DNA of 64,000 bases, taken from assembly GCA_905182995.1 (NCBI GenBank), contig CAJJDP010000039.1, forward strand, positions 71,722 through 135,721, given 5' to 3'. Of the stretch, positions 49,532 through 62,600 are shown one piece after another. The translations under genes were made by a program, and so were the position numbers. This DNA comes from Paramecium octaurelia. Taxonomy: Eukaryota > Ciliophora > Oligohymenophorea > Peniculida > Parameciidae. The number at the start of each line of letters is the position of its first letter. The stretch's first letter is position 1. A model generated the notes under the pieces. It worked only from the letters and a program-made list of their open reading frames with translations. It did no database searches and was not told the DNA's origin.

Positions 49532-51535
49532 TCAAAATAATTATTTTGGATGCACAAAGTTTAGATAATCTATTTTTTCTTTCTTTTCTTCAATATTATC
49601 ATTCATTCGTAAATTTTTTAACAATGAATCTTGCGATTTAAACCTAGGCTTTAATTAGAGTTTTTCTTTTGATTCCAAATGTTTTCTCACATTCCTAAAG
49701 GAGGCTTGGATAACTTATTGGATTTGCCTTGCTCTTTTGTCAGGATTATTGGATTTGTAAGCTTATTAATACATCAAAGAAATAACAAGATTATCAGGTG
49801 GAACCTTAGGAAGTTTGGTGATGGAATCCAGAATCTAATCTAAATTCATTTAAGGCAAGACTTTATTGGGACTAATGGCAGGTAATTTAACATGAAATGA
49901 AAATTTCCCATGTACAATATTCTTTGGGGATTAATAGTCTTCAGTAGTGAAGGTTCTACAATATGAGATTGTAATTACTTATCTCTAATTTACTTGGTAG
50001 CTGATTCTAATTGGGAGGCACGATTTCCTTATTTTTTTAATTTTGCCTAATATTATTGCAAGGCATTGCTGTAACCTCGCTTTGAGCCTTGATCATCGGA
50101 GGCAAATTAGTGTTGGTCATCTGAAAGCATTCCTGCATCAGTCAGATGTTAAAAGACTTGGACTTAGCTGAGACTTTAATTTGTGCTGTCATGCTTAGAT
50201 AATTTAGATTGGAGTTTCCTGCGATGTGAACTTAAGTAAGGCTTTAGGAGAATGATAAATGATTACCTCAGAATCTTTGTTGATCTAGGATTGAGCAGAA
50301 TTGTATATGAGTTTCCAATGTTTAAAGATGAGAACTGATTTCCTCTTCATATTTTCATAGACCAGAAAGTTACCCAAATTATTAAAGAATTTGGTCTTCC
50401 TTATTTTGTAGACAATCAATCTGGGTGTAATTACTCTGGCTTTAGTAAATCTTTCAACTTTATTGAGTATTTCCACTTCCCCAAATTGTTGGTATTCTCC
50501 ATATGATGATAATACCAAATGGGTATCAGCAACCTTCTTGGACAATTCGACTTCGCCACTTATAATAAAGTATATGTAATTAGATTTATTGGCTTCATCA
50601 TAAATGGTTTCTCCTGCTTTATATGTGATTTTGTGACATTCAAGTAAAATGCCCATGATTTCATTGATATCAGTTTCAACTGATGTGAAGATCATATTCT
50701 TTTTGAAGTATTGGATCTTCTCTTCGAGGATTTAACTCAAGTAGGGATCCAACAGTTGTATGTAGGCTGCCTCACTCATGTACAGCAAATGAGTATTCTC
50801 AACTGCAAAGACTGTGGATGCACGCGAACTCTCTAATTTGATTGCCACCTCTCCAAATGAGCTAAGGATGTATGAATGCAGAATTACTCTCCTGAAAACA
50901 TCACTTTGACTACCAGGTAATCGGGAAACAGATTTTTTAAGCCGTATGGATCTTGGGGTACTTTGCTATCAGTGGTTTAATTGTCAATATCAAATTCTAC
51001 TTTTTGGATTCCAACCATTTTCTCTTTGGGTTTCATGACCACACATCTGCCATCTAGGACTATGTAATAACGCTTGTTTTGATCTCCTTGTCTGTAAATC
51101 ACATTGAATGCTGAAACATACTAATATCTATGTGGAATGAGTTGGGTACCTTAATTATGTGTAGACTTTGTGCATCACCTCTGGAGGAACTTGCTCTTTC
51201 ATCATTTTAAAGGCTCGAATATTGCCCAGTTATTCAATCAGCAATGAGGAGGTTGGAATAAACAGATTTGGTAATTGTCTCATACTCGCTTTTTGTATTT
51301 TCTTACCGAATTTCTATGGTTATTAATCCATTTCAAGTGCTGGTCGACTATTAAGTTCAGTCTTGATGCTTTCAATATCAAATAGTTTCTTTGATTTTTT
51401 CGAATCCTTGTTATTCAATATTAGCAGTTATAAGCGCATTTCCTCTTCCTCTGAATCAGAACACTCTTGGGGTTTTTGAAAGTCAAAGATTTGTTTGTCT
51501 GAAACTGCAAATTGCGATTGTATATAAGAGCTCAT
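49532..51535 (-). CDS. Second protein with two cyclic-nucleotide-binding folds, no kinase domain
   Basis: 648 residues from ATG 51535 with introns 51128-51149 and 50966-51000 (35 nt). First CNB fold: AFNVIYRQGDQNKRYYIVLD, GRCVVMKP and, after a basic linker (SIRLKKSVSRLPGSQSDVFR), ILSSFGEVAIKLESSRASTV. Second fold: ITYKAGETIYDEANKSNYIY, FIISGEVELSKK, YQQFGEVEILNKVERFTKAR. The FGE..L/I..x..R.A/x pattern is closer to true cNMP sites than in the 14952-16794 protein, so ligand binding is possible. No channel or kinase domain; the C-terminus is polar and Pro/Ser-rich. Confidence 0.78.
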
Positions 51536-51706
51536 ACTAATAACTTTAATCTCAAATTAAATTCAATTATAACCAATTTATATATTTATTTCATCTAGTT
51601 CTACACAAACCCTTATTAATCATATCACTTGTGTTTCTCGAGTTTTAATTTGCATTCCTCAATGCAATAATACATTATTATTATTTTATATTAAATAATT
51701 TAATAT

Positions 51707-53069
51707 ATGTCTAAAATTAAGCAAAAGAAAAAAGCCATCATCAAACATTCAATCGACCCTGAAAACGATCACGAAGACCAACTCAGTTACGACTCCATCG
51801 ATGATGAACAATATTTGAATCTTTTATAAGGTCATGTCCCCAAATCCCATAAAGTTGACATCAATTTGGGATCCAAGTACCAGGGCAAAAAATCAAACAA
51901 TCAGTAACAACACTCTCAAAGTGAAGATGATCTCCAAAATGAATCAATAAACAGTGATGAAATCCCAGAGTTTATTGAAAGTGAATAAGAGGAATCTGAA
52001 GAACAAGAATAAAGAAAGACTGTCTAACAAAAACCAAAAAAGAAATAGAATTTAAGTACATTTTAGAAAGAATTGTAATAAATTGAAAAGGAAGATTTGG
52101 AAATGGTTGAGAAGCAAAAGGAAAATAAAAAAGAATTGAAAGAAGTAGCAGATCAAATCAAAGAATAATAGCAAATTTGGGGGAATCTAGTTGAAATTAG
52201 AGAATGTATTTATTTCTTATTATTATTTACTCTCTTTAGAAATGCAAAAATCATTAGACGCAGCCAAAAGACTACCTATTCTGAAGGATTCCTTTGTTAC
52301 AGAACTATAAAAGTCCAAAGATTCGAAACTAAATGATTTGAATTGCCAACTCTTAAACAATATCACAAACCTATTGAATTTGTACTCTTCCCTTTATTAA
52401 ATTGATCACATCAATTTGAATGATGATGGATACGATCTGAATTCATTAAAGAAAGTCAATGATAATCTTGAGGATTCCATTAAAGTTGTCGAAGATGATA
52501 TCATAAGATGGAGTTCAAAATCGGCACTGCTGTCATCAATAAACAAAGATAGCAAATCATAAATGGGGTTCTTGCTTCTAACTCCTATTGGATAATCCAA
52601 AAAGGCCTTACAAAATATAGATAAATTAAGATAGAAGACTTAGTTGAAGAGACAGATATTCAGAATCTTGGGTGAGGAAGGCTCGGATTTAAGTGAAACC
52701 ACGAATAAGCATATTTTTGATGACACTGACTTTTACTTAGATTTATTAAAGGAAACCATCTCGTTTAACAATCAAAACCCTTCGGAAGAGGCTCTCAAAA
52801 AGGAGACTGAATAGTTTATATTGAAAAGACAGGCTTAAAGACAAGAGAAGGAGAATAAGGTTGTTGATAGGAAGGCATCAAAAAATAGGAAAATAAGATT
52901 TGAACCACATCAAAAAATCATAAACTTCACTTCCAGAATTGAACCTCCAGTTGAAACCATATCCAGGGAAGAAATTATTAAAAACCTATTTGGTTTGACT
53001 TCAACGAATATTGAACCTCAGGTTTAGAAGAAGAGAAAGCAAAGTATTCATGATGTTAATTTGATATGA
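51707..53069 (+). CDS. AATF: AATF/BFR2 ribosome-biogenesis protein
   Basis: 442 residues, one 34-nt intron at 52206-52239. Lys-rich start (MSKIKQKKKAIIKHSIDPEN), a long acidic Glu/Gln region typical of the family, the conserved IWGNLVEIREQMQKSLDAAK block (AATF leucine-zipper-containing domain), and a C-terminal TRAUB-like region: HIFDDTDFYLDLLKETISFN, VDRKASKNRKIRFEPHQKII, NFTSRIEPP. BFR2/AATF acts in the nucleolus in 18S rRNA maturation. The order and spacing of domains match yeast and human proteins. Confidence 0.85.
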
Positions 53070-53131
53070 TGCTGTGTTTATAAGTTTAGGCCTTTTTATA
53101 AATAAAATATCTCTAAAATATATATATATCT

Positions 53132-55442
53132 ATGAGCCAATTCGAAACCAATTCACAATCTTAGATGCCATTTTAAGAGAGAAGCAAACTCAACTCAAAT
53201 CGTTAATTGGGGACTACTAACATGTTCAATGGCTAAAATCCAAAAATCATGGAGTAAAACGAGTAATGATGATATTTTCTAATATTATAGATCATTTCCT
53301 TAGAGATCTACACAACCTAATAAGTAAGAGCTGCACTTAATTTAAGCTATGGGAATCAATAAACAAGTTCCTAATTGTCCCAATATCCCCAATTTAACTA
53401 CCCAATTATGGGCTAATAAACATTGAAAGATCAGGATCAATTGGAGCAAATACAAAAACTGACCAAAGAAAATGACACCTTGAAGTAAGAGAGACAATCT
53501 AATTAGGTATTAGTGGAGAGCACTTGAATAGGAGAATCAAAAATTGAAGAGTGACAAGTATTTTAATCTCATGTATAATGTAGTATTCAATTAAACACAA
53601 GAGACAAATCAAACACGAATGAAATCCAAGAATTATAGTAAAATAATATACTATCTAGCTAGAGATCAAATATTGATGTTGAAAAATGAAAATAAAAGAT
53701 TAACAAATACCATTTAAGAAGATCAATATTTGTTGATAGATTTATAGAAAATGAGGAAATAAGCAGATTTTAATAGGGGACTGGAAAATTAGATCAATGA
53801 TTTAGAGTAGTAATACGCAAGTGTTAGCAAATAACTTCAGGAATAAAAAAGATAAAATGCCTTTTAAGAATCCGAACTTCAAAATCAAAAAGAAATACTT
53901 GAAAAGTACAAAGCATAAGTTAGGGATCAAACTTTGGGGTATGAATAGTAAGTGTAGAAAAATGAGCAATTGTTGAGCGATAATCGAAAAATGAAAATGG
54001 CGTTAGATTCAATTAACAAAGACTTAAAACAAGAACAAGAGTAAAACTAAATCTTGAATCAAAAGTTAACCCAGATCTCTTCAGGAGCTAAGGATTAAAT
54101 AACTAATCTGCAAAAGAACTTGTCTAATCTTAATTTTTAAAATGAATAACTGAAAAATCAAGTCACTTAATTATAGCAAAAGGAGAAGGAATTGTAAATA
54201 TCTCAAAATTAGAATATTCAGTAGGAAAATAAAATCAGATAGATGAATCAACAATTAGGTGAATGTAATTTTATTATATCTAATATTTAGAATAGAAACA
54301 AATTGAATAGAATAATGCCATGATTTCAAGCGGAAAAGTGGAATATACCAAATTAGCAACCAAATGCCAATCATAGGATCAAGAAATTTGGAAATTGAAA
54401 GAGCAACTTAATACTATGACTTAATAAAATTCTTTGATATCCAATAAATGTACTTAGTTGGAAAGGAGTATGGAAGATAGTCTCTAGAAATCCTCAATGT
54501 TGTCATCAGATCTCAAAGGATAATTGGAAAAGTGGAAAAACTATGGAACTACATTGGAATAGGAAGTAAAGAAAAGAGAAACTGCCATTGTGAATTTAGA
54601 GAATGACATAATGAAGACAGAAGCTTAATTAAAGTAGGCGTAGGAAATGCAGACTCAATTAAAGAATGAAAGAACTGTGTAAATAGGAAAATTAAAAGAA
54701 ATGCATGCTGACTTATTGGTTTATGAGAAAAAGTGTGATCAATTGGAAAGGGGTATTCAATTAGTATTAGCCTAGATATTATGACTCTTTAAGCTCAAAT
54801 CAAAGGATCATAATAAAATTAAGACAGATTGGAACAGGAAAAAGCGATCCTAACTCAAGAGGTTAAATAATTGATGGAGGATTTGCGTAGAATCCAGAAC
54901 TAATATGATATAAAAACAAGGGATTTTGAGTCTTTGCTTTAAAAACATGAATAGGAGAGTAATTTGAGAGATCGAGACATATAGAGTCTGAGATCTTAAA
55001 ATTCTGCTTTGAATGAGAGGAATATGGCTTTGGAACATGAATTGGCAAGAGAAAGAGTAACAATATTTGTCATTTGCATTAGGAAAAATAATTACAATTA
55101 GATTCTAAGATAAGGTCATTAGAGAATGAGATACATAATCTCAATTTTTAATAAACTCTTAAGTAGTAGTACTCCTGGAATACTGAACCTTAGATGAGCA
55201 TAGGAAATCAGAAGCCACTATTCACAGAAATAAGCCAAGGCTATCAATCTCCATAGGCAAATTATCAGACACTCAAGTCTCCAGTTTACAATTAATCTGG
55301 AGTTTAAGTTTAATCCAATTAAAAACCTACAGAAGTTTCGAATTCCGGGCTTGAACATTAACGTAACAATTCATCGCACCAGATAAAAAGCAAAAATTAC
55401 GATTTGAGATTCCAAAATGAACCTTAAAATTAATTACATTGA
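53132..55442 (+). CDS. Long coiled-coil protein, function unknown
   Basis: 719 residues; introns 53263-53290, 53324-53346 (AAG), 53507-53531, 54265-54290, 54753-54775 and 55057-55082. A Gln/Asn/Ser-rich N-terminus (MSQFETNSQSQMPFQERSKL), a middle of over 500 residues of near-continuous coiled coil (QKLTKENDTLKQERQSNQ; QEQEQNQILNQKLTQISS), and a Pro/Ser/Gln-rich tail with NYQTLKSPVYNQSG. Likely structural, for example basal body or cytoskeleton (inference). Starts 62 bp after the AATF stop. Confidence 0.75.
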
Positions 55443-55478
55443 TAGATGGTTCATTATAAAATAATTTAATTGTTTTTC

Positions 55479-56452
55479 ATGATTTCAAACATCAAATCTT
55501 AAAGGGGATCTAGGGAAAAATATAATTAGGAGCTCCCATTTATATCTCACAAGAAATCTTTCACATTTTTGAAAAATGGTGAGCTACAATCCTCCTAACA
55601 ATCTATTCATAAAAAAGGGATTAAATCTCAATTTGCCTTAGATACACTCTTCAACTATAAGTTGGTTCAAGATTCAAATACTAGTCCTGTCCCTACAAGT
55701 CAAAAATCTTATAGATATGATAGAGCCTCTTTTTGCACTTTTTTCCCCAATAAGAAAGCCTTGCCCATAAGTAATGAAATCTCCTTATCTTTAAAATCTA
55801 TGTCTTACAAAGAAAATAGTTTAATGTAAATGTTGAATTAAATTGCATTCATTATAAATGAATTACGATAATTTAAAAGTGAAAAAGGATTAATCTCTAT
55901 AATAGAAAAGGAAATAAATTAGAACTCTAGATTTTAAGAACTTTCATTTCTTTTCTTGAATGCTAAAATGACAGATTTAGTGTAATCGGAATTGATGTTC
56001 AAAAGGATTTATAAAAAGTTCACTTACATCTAAGATAACCGAGTAACAATTAAACGGAATAAACTGGATTAATCTTTTCTTCAAATTTTAAATGATTTCT
56101 TAAACAAATTAGAAGAACAATACAGAAAAATCAACGAGCTTTAATTTTTAGGTTTATAAGAATCTATGAAAAGTTCAAGGATCAAGCTGCAAAGTATAAA
56201 ATTAATTGTATATTTTTAGATAAAGAGTTAGAAATGCAAACTTAATTTACCTCCCAAGAGAAAAGAGAGGCATGTGAATAATTATAGTAATTCTTCAAAT
56301 ACAAATTCTCTCTTAATAAAAGAATTTTGGAAAGTAAATTATCTTAAGACATAAATTAACTTGAAGAAAGAAATGGTATTTTCAAACACATCAATAAAAA
56401 TAATAGATTTATTTCTAATTAAATAGATGATATTTTGAAAAATATTATATGA
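55479..56452 (+). CDS. Coiled-coil protein, function unknown
   Basis: 315 residues, one intron at 56194-56219. Ser/Lys-rich N-terminal third (MISNIKSQRGSREKYNQELP), then helical segments (LNQIAFIINELRQFKSEKGL; KRILESKLSQDINQLEERNG) ending KNNRFISNQIDDILKNII. Starts only 36 bp after the preceding stop. Not recognised. Confidence 0.7.
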
Positions 56453-56522
56453 CTAAAACATTTAATGTGAAAAAAACAAATAGTTGTTATTATAAAATAA
56501 TAAAATTTATTGTCATATTAAA

Positions 56523-57786
56523 ATGTTATCATAAAAAACTCTTTAATTGTTAAGAAAATACCTGGATGAGTTTGTGAAACTTGAAAATGAAATTGAGAAT
56601 AAGAGAGAATAATTAGCTCATAATTTATATTTCGAACCTTACACAATTTTTTGCAGATTAGATTATAAAAAGTATTATAATGTCTCATTATTAGAATCCT
56701 TCATATTGATATCAATGACCTAAAGGTTTATTTTTCAGATCATGATATATTAGATTGTGACGATGACTTATAATTGCTGGTTAGAAAGATAGACATCGAT
56801 AAGGATCAATATATATCATTTAGCGAGTTATATTATAAAATAAAGTAGGTTCTCGCGATATATTTTGCCCCATAGAGATCAAGACTTACATTAATTAGCG
56901 AATAGTAGATAATCGTATCATCTATTGGAGAATAAGTTGCCAACTTTGGTTGAGAAATAATTAATGTAAGTATTTTTAGCAGAGATTGAACTGAATAAAA
57001 CAATGTTAAAATAGATGCAATAATTGAAGGCATTACCAGATTGGGACAAAATAACTGCATGGGAATCAGTGAATTCTGGCAGGAGATGGGATTAAAAAGG
57101 GTAAAATAGATTAATTATGTAAGACTAGAGTAATACTTTGATGAAACTAAGATGCTGTGTAATTCTAAGGATATCGAAAACTTTATCTATAGAAATAGCA
57201 AAGAAAGGGACTATAGAATAAATTATTCTGATTTTTTATATTTGGTTTTTGCTCATGAGGATTAGAATGTAAATTATAAATTTTTCACTCCTCAAAAAAA
57301 TTAAAAGTAGATATCAGATAAAAAGTCTAATTTGTTACCTAAGACAAATTTTAGGACTAATGAATCTACTAATTTAAAGAGTGAAAAATTTAATAGAAAT
57401 CTGCAATCTTAGAGTCACCATCATTAGAAACAAAATCATGATGATGTTGAAGTTAGTGAATTTAGAATTAATGAATATGAAGATTAGAATATTTTGGAGT
57501 TTTTAATAAATAAATTGAAAATTTAAAATCAACTAAAAGGGCATTTAATAAAATAGCTATTCTTTCGGATCGATGAGAATAAGAAAGGTGACAATAAATT
57601 TTATAAATAGGCTTTATAACTTTGGATGATCTGATGAATTATTTCGAGAAAGTATTGCATGCTCCATAATAAATTGAGAACCTTATAAAATTAGTGAAAA
57701 TATTAGATAAAAATAAAGACGGTATAATTTCTGAGAAGGAGTTTTATGAACAGATTGTGAGACATGCTTACATTTAATAGTTTTGA
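56523..57786 (+). CDS. EF-hand calcium-binding protein
   Basis: 387 residues; introns 56672-56694, 56949-56979 (31 nt), 57101-57123 (AAG) and 57588-57610. Canonical EF loops: DIDKDQYISFSE (N-terminal half), DENKKGFITLDD and DKNKDGIISEKE (C-terminal pair). A degenerate loop near DWDKITAWESVNS may be a fourth. A Ser/Asn/His-rich linker separates the halves. The last two loops carry all usual Ca2+-ligand positions. Calmodulin-like sensor of unknown partner. It converges on the next gene with 63 bp between stops. Confidence 0.8.
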
Positions 57787-57849
57787 GAATTTAATTATAT
57801 ATATATATATCAGCTATAAACATCCACTCAGTTTATGAAGACCAAGAGA

Positions 57850-58346
57850 TCAGAATAAATCTTGACTATCCTATTGAAGGATCAATGCATCTAAAAATAT
57901 GTTTTTTCTAATGGATCTAGTATCATTTCTGGATGAAATAGTTGTTCTATTGCTAATATATTTGGGAGAGATTCTCAAAACATCCTTTAGAATTGGTCTT
58001 GTAGTTTTTGGAGAGGTAAATGTACTTCTGTGTGTTGATTATGATCTAGGTCGTCTTCTGTCGATTGACATTTTCATTGGTTTGGAAAATGATTAGACAA
58101 ATGATTTATCTTATGAAGAAATAGTTAGATTTATTTATTGAGCAACTTAATTACTTTTATATAGTCTTAGTATTTAATCATGTAATTCTAGTTTATCCTT
58201 TTTTTGGATTTTATTTAATTGCATCCTGTCTCTGTAAAATTGCTAAAATTTAACCTAAAATTAGTTATTGTTGGTATTTTATTTTTTGGCAATAATTTAA
58301 TTAATGACATCGATTCTGGAGCATTGTTATTTATAGCAGTTTCCAT
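57850..58346 (-). CDS. Small basic protein, function unknown
   Basis: 157 residues with one 23-nt intron at 58232-58254 ending CAG. METAINNNAPESMSLIKLLP leads, after the intron, into RDRMQLNKIQKKDKLELHDQ, then an Arg/Ser/Thr-rich part (MSIDRRRPRSQSTHRSTFTS; ISNRTTISSRNDTRSIRKN) and an acidic end. Splicing makes one continuous frame that neither exon frame gives alone. No domain recognised. Confidence 0.6.
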
Positions 58347-58408
58347 TTGAGGTAATTGTTGTTGTATTATTAATTGATGATTACATATTTTATTATATAA
58401 TTAATAAA

Positions 58409-58976
58409 TCAACTCTTGATGATGATAACCTTCAAATGATGTTTGGCAGGGGGGAGTTCATTAACATGGATTCTAATGAAATCCAAATGCTTTTCATATC
58501 CACCAGAAACAGCTCCAAAGGTGTGTCCTGGGAATGAATAAACAAAGTGGACTCCATTCTTAACTCCGAATGATTCCTCCTTTCCTCTGTAAGTCTTGAA
58601 TTTCAATTCGTTGATTCTAGCACCTGCATGTCCTGAAATTTCAAGGATTTCATCATCTAATTGATTATTATTGAACAATTACCATCATCGATCTTGAAGT
58701 GTTTCTTGTGCACTTTGCCTAACAAATGTCCAAATGGCTTGAATTTTTCAATATCATGACCTTCAATGGTGTGTCCCTTGGCATCAGCATACTTGAAGAC
58801 TGTTCCGATGATATGTTCATCAGTGTATTGGACTATTCGATTAAATAAGGAATTAAACCTTCGATTTCCTTGATTCTGTAAGGTGCTGGATGTTTAGCCA
58901 ACTCAGTCTTGTCATCGAAAGTGCTTAATCCTTCTCTTGGGAGTCCGATTGTGACGTGTTCAGGAACTGCGTGCAT
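58409..58976 (-). CDS. Jacalin-like beta-prism lectin domain protein
   Basis: 171 residues; introns 58833-58858 and 58657-58682. The C-terminal part reads DEILEISGHAGARINELKFK, TYRGKEESFGV, TFGAVSGGYEKHLDFIRIHV, matching the jacalin pattern of a Gly-rich turn, I..L.F.T..G, and a final strand pair. The N-terminal half (YRIKEIEVQYTDEHIIGTVF, GHTIEGHDIEKFKPFG) could be a second, diverged repeat. No signal peptide. Jacalin-like domains bind mono- or oligosaccharides; ligand unknown. Confidence 0.6.
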
Positions 58977-59057
58977 TTGTTAAATTATATTATTAAAGAT
59001 AAGGACATCTAATAATGGAATTTAAAGGAGCCATATTGGGATATAGAAAGCGTAGTA

Positions 59058-59583
59058 TCAATTTTCTTCAATAAATTTTATTTCTAGATTATTCTTCGGA
59101 TATGCTAGTGCAATATTATTAAACATGAAGCATTAATCTATATTTTATTAATACTGATGACGGATTTAAAATTAATCAATTAAATTGAAATAACATAAAT
59201 TATTAAAAATATAATGCTTAAAAAAATATATAATATGAATTCTTTTTAAATTTAATTAGTACTTTTACTTCTTTTTGTTGGTGTTCAAAGTATTGATTAA
59301 TGCAAAGAGTATGACACCTATTAAGCTTGCATTAATAGTGATGTTGAATAATGCATGTGGCTCAACAACAGAAATCTTTGCTAAAGAACCAATGACTATT
59401 TATAAGGCTGCAGTATAACCATGAATAAGAGAGCATGCGTCAAACAAATCGGCAACGCCTAAGGTTAACCAGCTAAATGTACTTCATCCAATCTAACCAA
59501 GGTCGTTTTATCAATGTATGTGAAGTAATTCCAAATATCAAAACAGAGGAATGCTTAAACAATTTGTCAAAGTCCGCCTGCAT
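59058..59583 (-). CDS. Small membrane protein, 3' end uncertain
   Basis: MQADFDKLFKHSSVLIFGIT, then after intron 59473-59497 WLTLGVADLFDACSLIHGYT and ITINASLIGVILFALINTLN followed by a KKK run. Two or three hydrophobic segments. After the Lys run the frame stays open, with no protein-like sequence, down to TGA 59058; an unplaced intron or a stop at 59176 in another frame may be the real end. Start follows an in-frame TGA. Not recognised. Confidence 0.5.
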
Positions 59584-59628
59584 AGCTATTCAAAACCCTG
59601 AGTAGATTTGCTATTGGAAGGATGATAA

Positions 59629-62600
59629 ATGTTAAGTATTGTATCAAAATCAATGGAGTTAAGTTCAAAAAGATTTTGATTCAGTAGCATATAGTGCATC
59701 TGCTTGTTTTTTAATTGAGGGTTATTTGATAATACATAATACTCTCTTATGGGATTTAATATCATATACTCCTAATTTGTATGAGGAAGCAGACAAAATC
59801 TTGAAAAAGGAAATGGGTTTAGAGGTAGGTGGCGATATTGTTTTTGATAATCCAAATGCAGTATCTTTGCAAAACAACTATTAATTTTAAAATGGATCTT
59901 ATGCATGGTACACAATTAGAGAGTCTAAAGAAATTAAATTAAGCAATCGTAACTATTGACATATATTGTATTTAGTGTATAAATCGTATCGTTATAGGGA
60001 AGGATGTATAGCAATAGAAATATAAAACGATACTGACTTTTTGAATCTTTTTAGGTTAACAGACTAGGTTAGAGGGATCAATCATATTTATTGCAAATAT
60101 TTAAATAAAAATCCAAGCATAACAAGCCAATTTGTATATTCAGATAGAGTTTGCAAGATGTTTAACAAAGAAGATTTGAATAAGTAAAATAAAATTTTGG
60201 AATTGGATTTGGGTTGCAAGTCCATCGATTATTTTCAATGCATTTATTATTATTCAAATACAAATATTTGCAGATTGAGGGGATAAGAATACGAATATCC
60301 CTGTGTGAATCAAGAAACTGATTATGTAGCAGATTGTCTTAATACTTATTGTACAGTTAGATAATGTTCAAAATAAGCTGACTATTATATGGATACGTTG
60401 ACCAATAGATGCAGTAAAAGTTGTTCCTTAGCTTTAATCAAAACATAATCCTCTTGTGAAGCAATAAAGGGCTGCAAATTTTTAGCAACATCTAACATAT
60501 TTTTTGTTAAAGTTTGTGCTCCATAAAATGGGTGTGATTAGTAAGGTATGCAATAGTTGTATTGTTAATAAATTTTGGATCAATGTGGATGGGATCAGCA
60601 ATATTAAAGGTGTTATCGAGTATCTGAGGAAGAATTTAAATTGAAGAAGTGTAGCGAAGCATTTAATGCAAAATCTTGTATGTTGGTGGAATTAAGTGAT
60701 TAGGTGTGCTATTGGGATTATTCCAGAAGGATTTGTTTCAATATTTTAGATTATCCATTATTGATTTCTCATAGGGCAGTGTCAGATTATGAGTTGTATA
60801 CATTCGAAAGATATCGTTAAACAATAAGTAATAGAAACTTCTGCAAATATCTATAAAACGTCTCTTCAGAATATTTAACAAACCTGGGAAAATGTACAAT
60901 AGATTCAAGAACTTTTGTTAATGACTTTAAATAAATCAATAGTTATTCTTGCCTCAGGGCTTAATCTGGATATTGCAGATGGGATTCCTATGAGTAGATT
61001 TGTATAAGCATTTCTGAAACTGAAGTAAGGGAATTAAACTGTTTGGAACAAGAGCTTGTTAACGAGAAAGTATGTCAAAAAGCAAAAACAAATCCAGATA
61101 TGATTTGTGTGTATGATTAAGAAAGCAATTCTTGTAAGGAAATAACAAAATCTGAATTTGAACTTTATGGATGTGAAGGATATGGTTTTACAAAGAATTT
61201 ATGCGTAAGTAAGTAGAAGCTTGGAGAAATGTGTCAATTTTCAGCTGGAAAGTGCAGATTCATTTCTGAATCTTACATCAATTCGATTCTATGTTCCTCC
61301 CTTTAAAATGTAAATGCATAGGTTTGTTAATTATATTCATCTTCTTCTAAAGTGTGTTTATACGATGAAACTACTCATTCTTGTTACACTCCAAGTAGCT
61401 ATGCTGTATTGAGTTACTCAGAAAACCTAAATCGTTACGGTTGTCAATAAGTCGAAGGATCTCCTACTTTTTTTAGTTCAGATTTGAAGAAATGTATTTA
61501 GCTAAGCAATCAGAATACATCTGCATTATCAAATTTGGAATGCACGTCAAATTTTGTTAATCAACAAACATGTTTGTCAATCATTAAACCTGATTAACAT
61601 TGTTTTTGGGATGCTTCATCAAAGCAATGTAAAAAATATTCTGGATATTTTATCAATTGTGCAGAGTATGAAAAGTATAATCCCCGCGTATGCGCAGCAC
61701 TTGTCTCTGATATGACTAAATAGTTTATGAAAGACAATTTTTGTGTTTTTGAAGATAACATTTGCAAAAGTAAATCAAATACTATTACTGATTGCGGAGA
61801 ATCTGAATAAATGAATTTACATAGATGTAGTGGGTTAACTGGATTGAGTCAAACAGGAGAATATATTCAAATGTGTGCATTTGTAAATAGTAAATGCAAG
61901 ACTTTAATCGATAATTCTTTGAATGCTTATATTTACTTAAATACAATATCTTGTCAATAAGCTAATTTGAAGGCATGTACAAGAGTAGAAACTAATGGAT
62001 AATATTGCTAATTAATTGATTATGTCTCCTCAAATAATGTTGTAATTGATAAGAAATGCATATCCATAGTTACAACCACAGAAACTTGTTCGACTATCAA
62101 AACCAATTATTCTGTAAACGTGATTAATCCTCATCATTGTTCAAGGGCAAGTGATAGTTGTTAGTATGATACAACTAATGGATGTATATCCCCAACGAAT
62201 ACTAATTTAGAATGTAATACTTTAGGACTATCTTATACGGGATGTATACTGAATACACAAAATCATAGATGTGGTTTTATTAATAGCAAATGTCAATATT
62301 TAACACAAAATTTAGTTGTTTCCGATTGCAAATACTTAAATCAATTTTCTTGCTCTTACTATGCATTCATTAAATGCTATTGGAATGGTTCACTTTGTGC
62401 TGCTTCTACTAATGATACTACACAATATGGAAGCGAGTACAATTGTTATCTAAATACAAGTAGTACTTTTATAGTTTCGAATGGAGTAACATGTTAGACA
62501 ATATAATTATCTAATTATGAATAATATTCCTGTGATAGTAAATTAAATCAATTTGCATGCGGATCAATACCAAATTAATATTGTTTATTTGTTTAAAATA

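Noticed and set aside
53570-53600. Candidate intron in the long coiled-coil gene
   Set aside because: Reading straight through keeps the frame (MYNVVFNQTQETNQTRMKS) and joins the downstream coiled coil; splicing would break it.
57790-57815. AT dinucleotide run as a microsatellite or telomere-like end
   Set aside because: Too short, and ordinary for A/T-rich spacers here; no telomere repeat present.
57899-58096. Plus-strand 65-aa ORF
   Set aside because: The minus strand gives a longer spliced frame with basic, protein-like composition (57850-58346).
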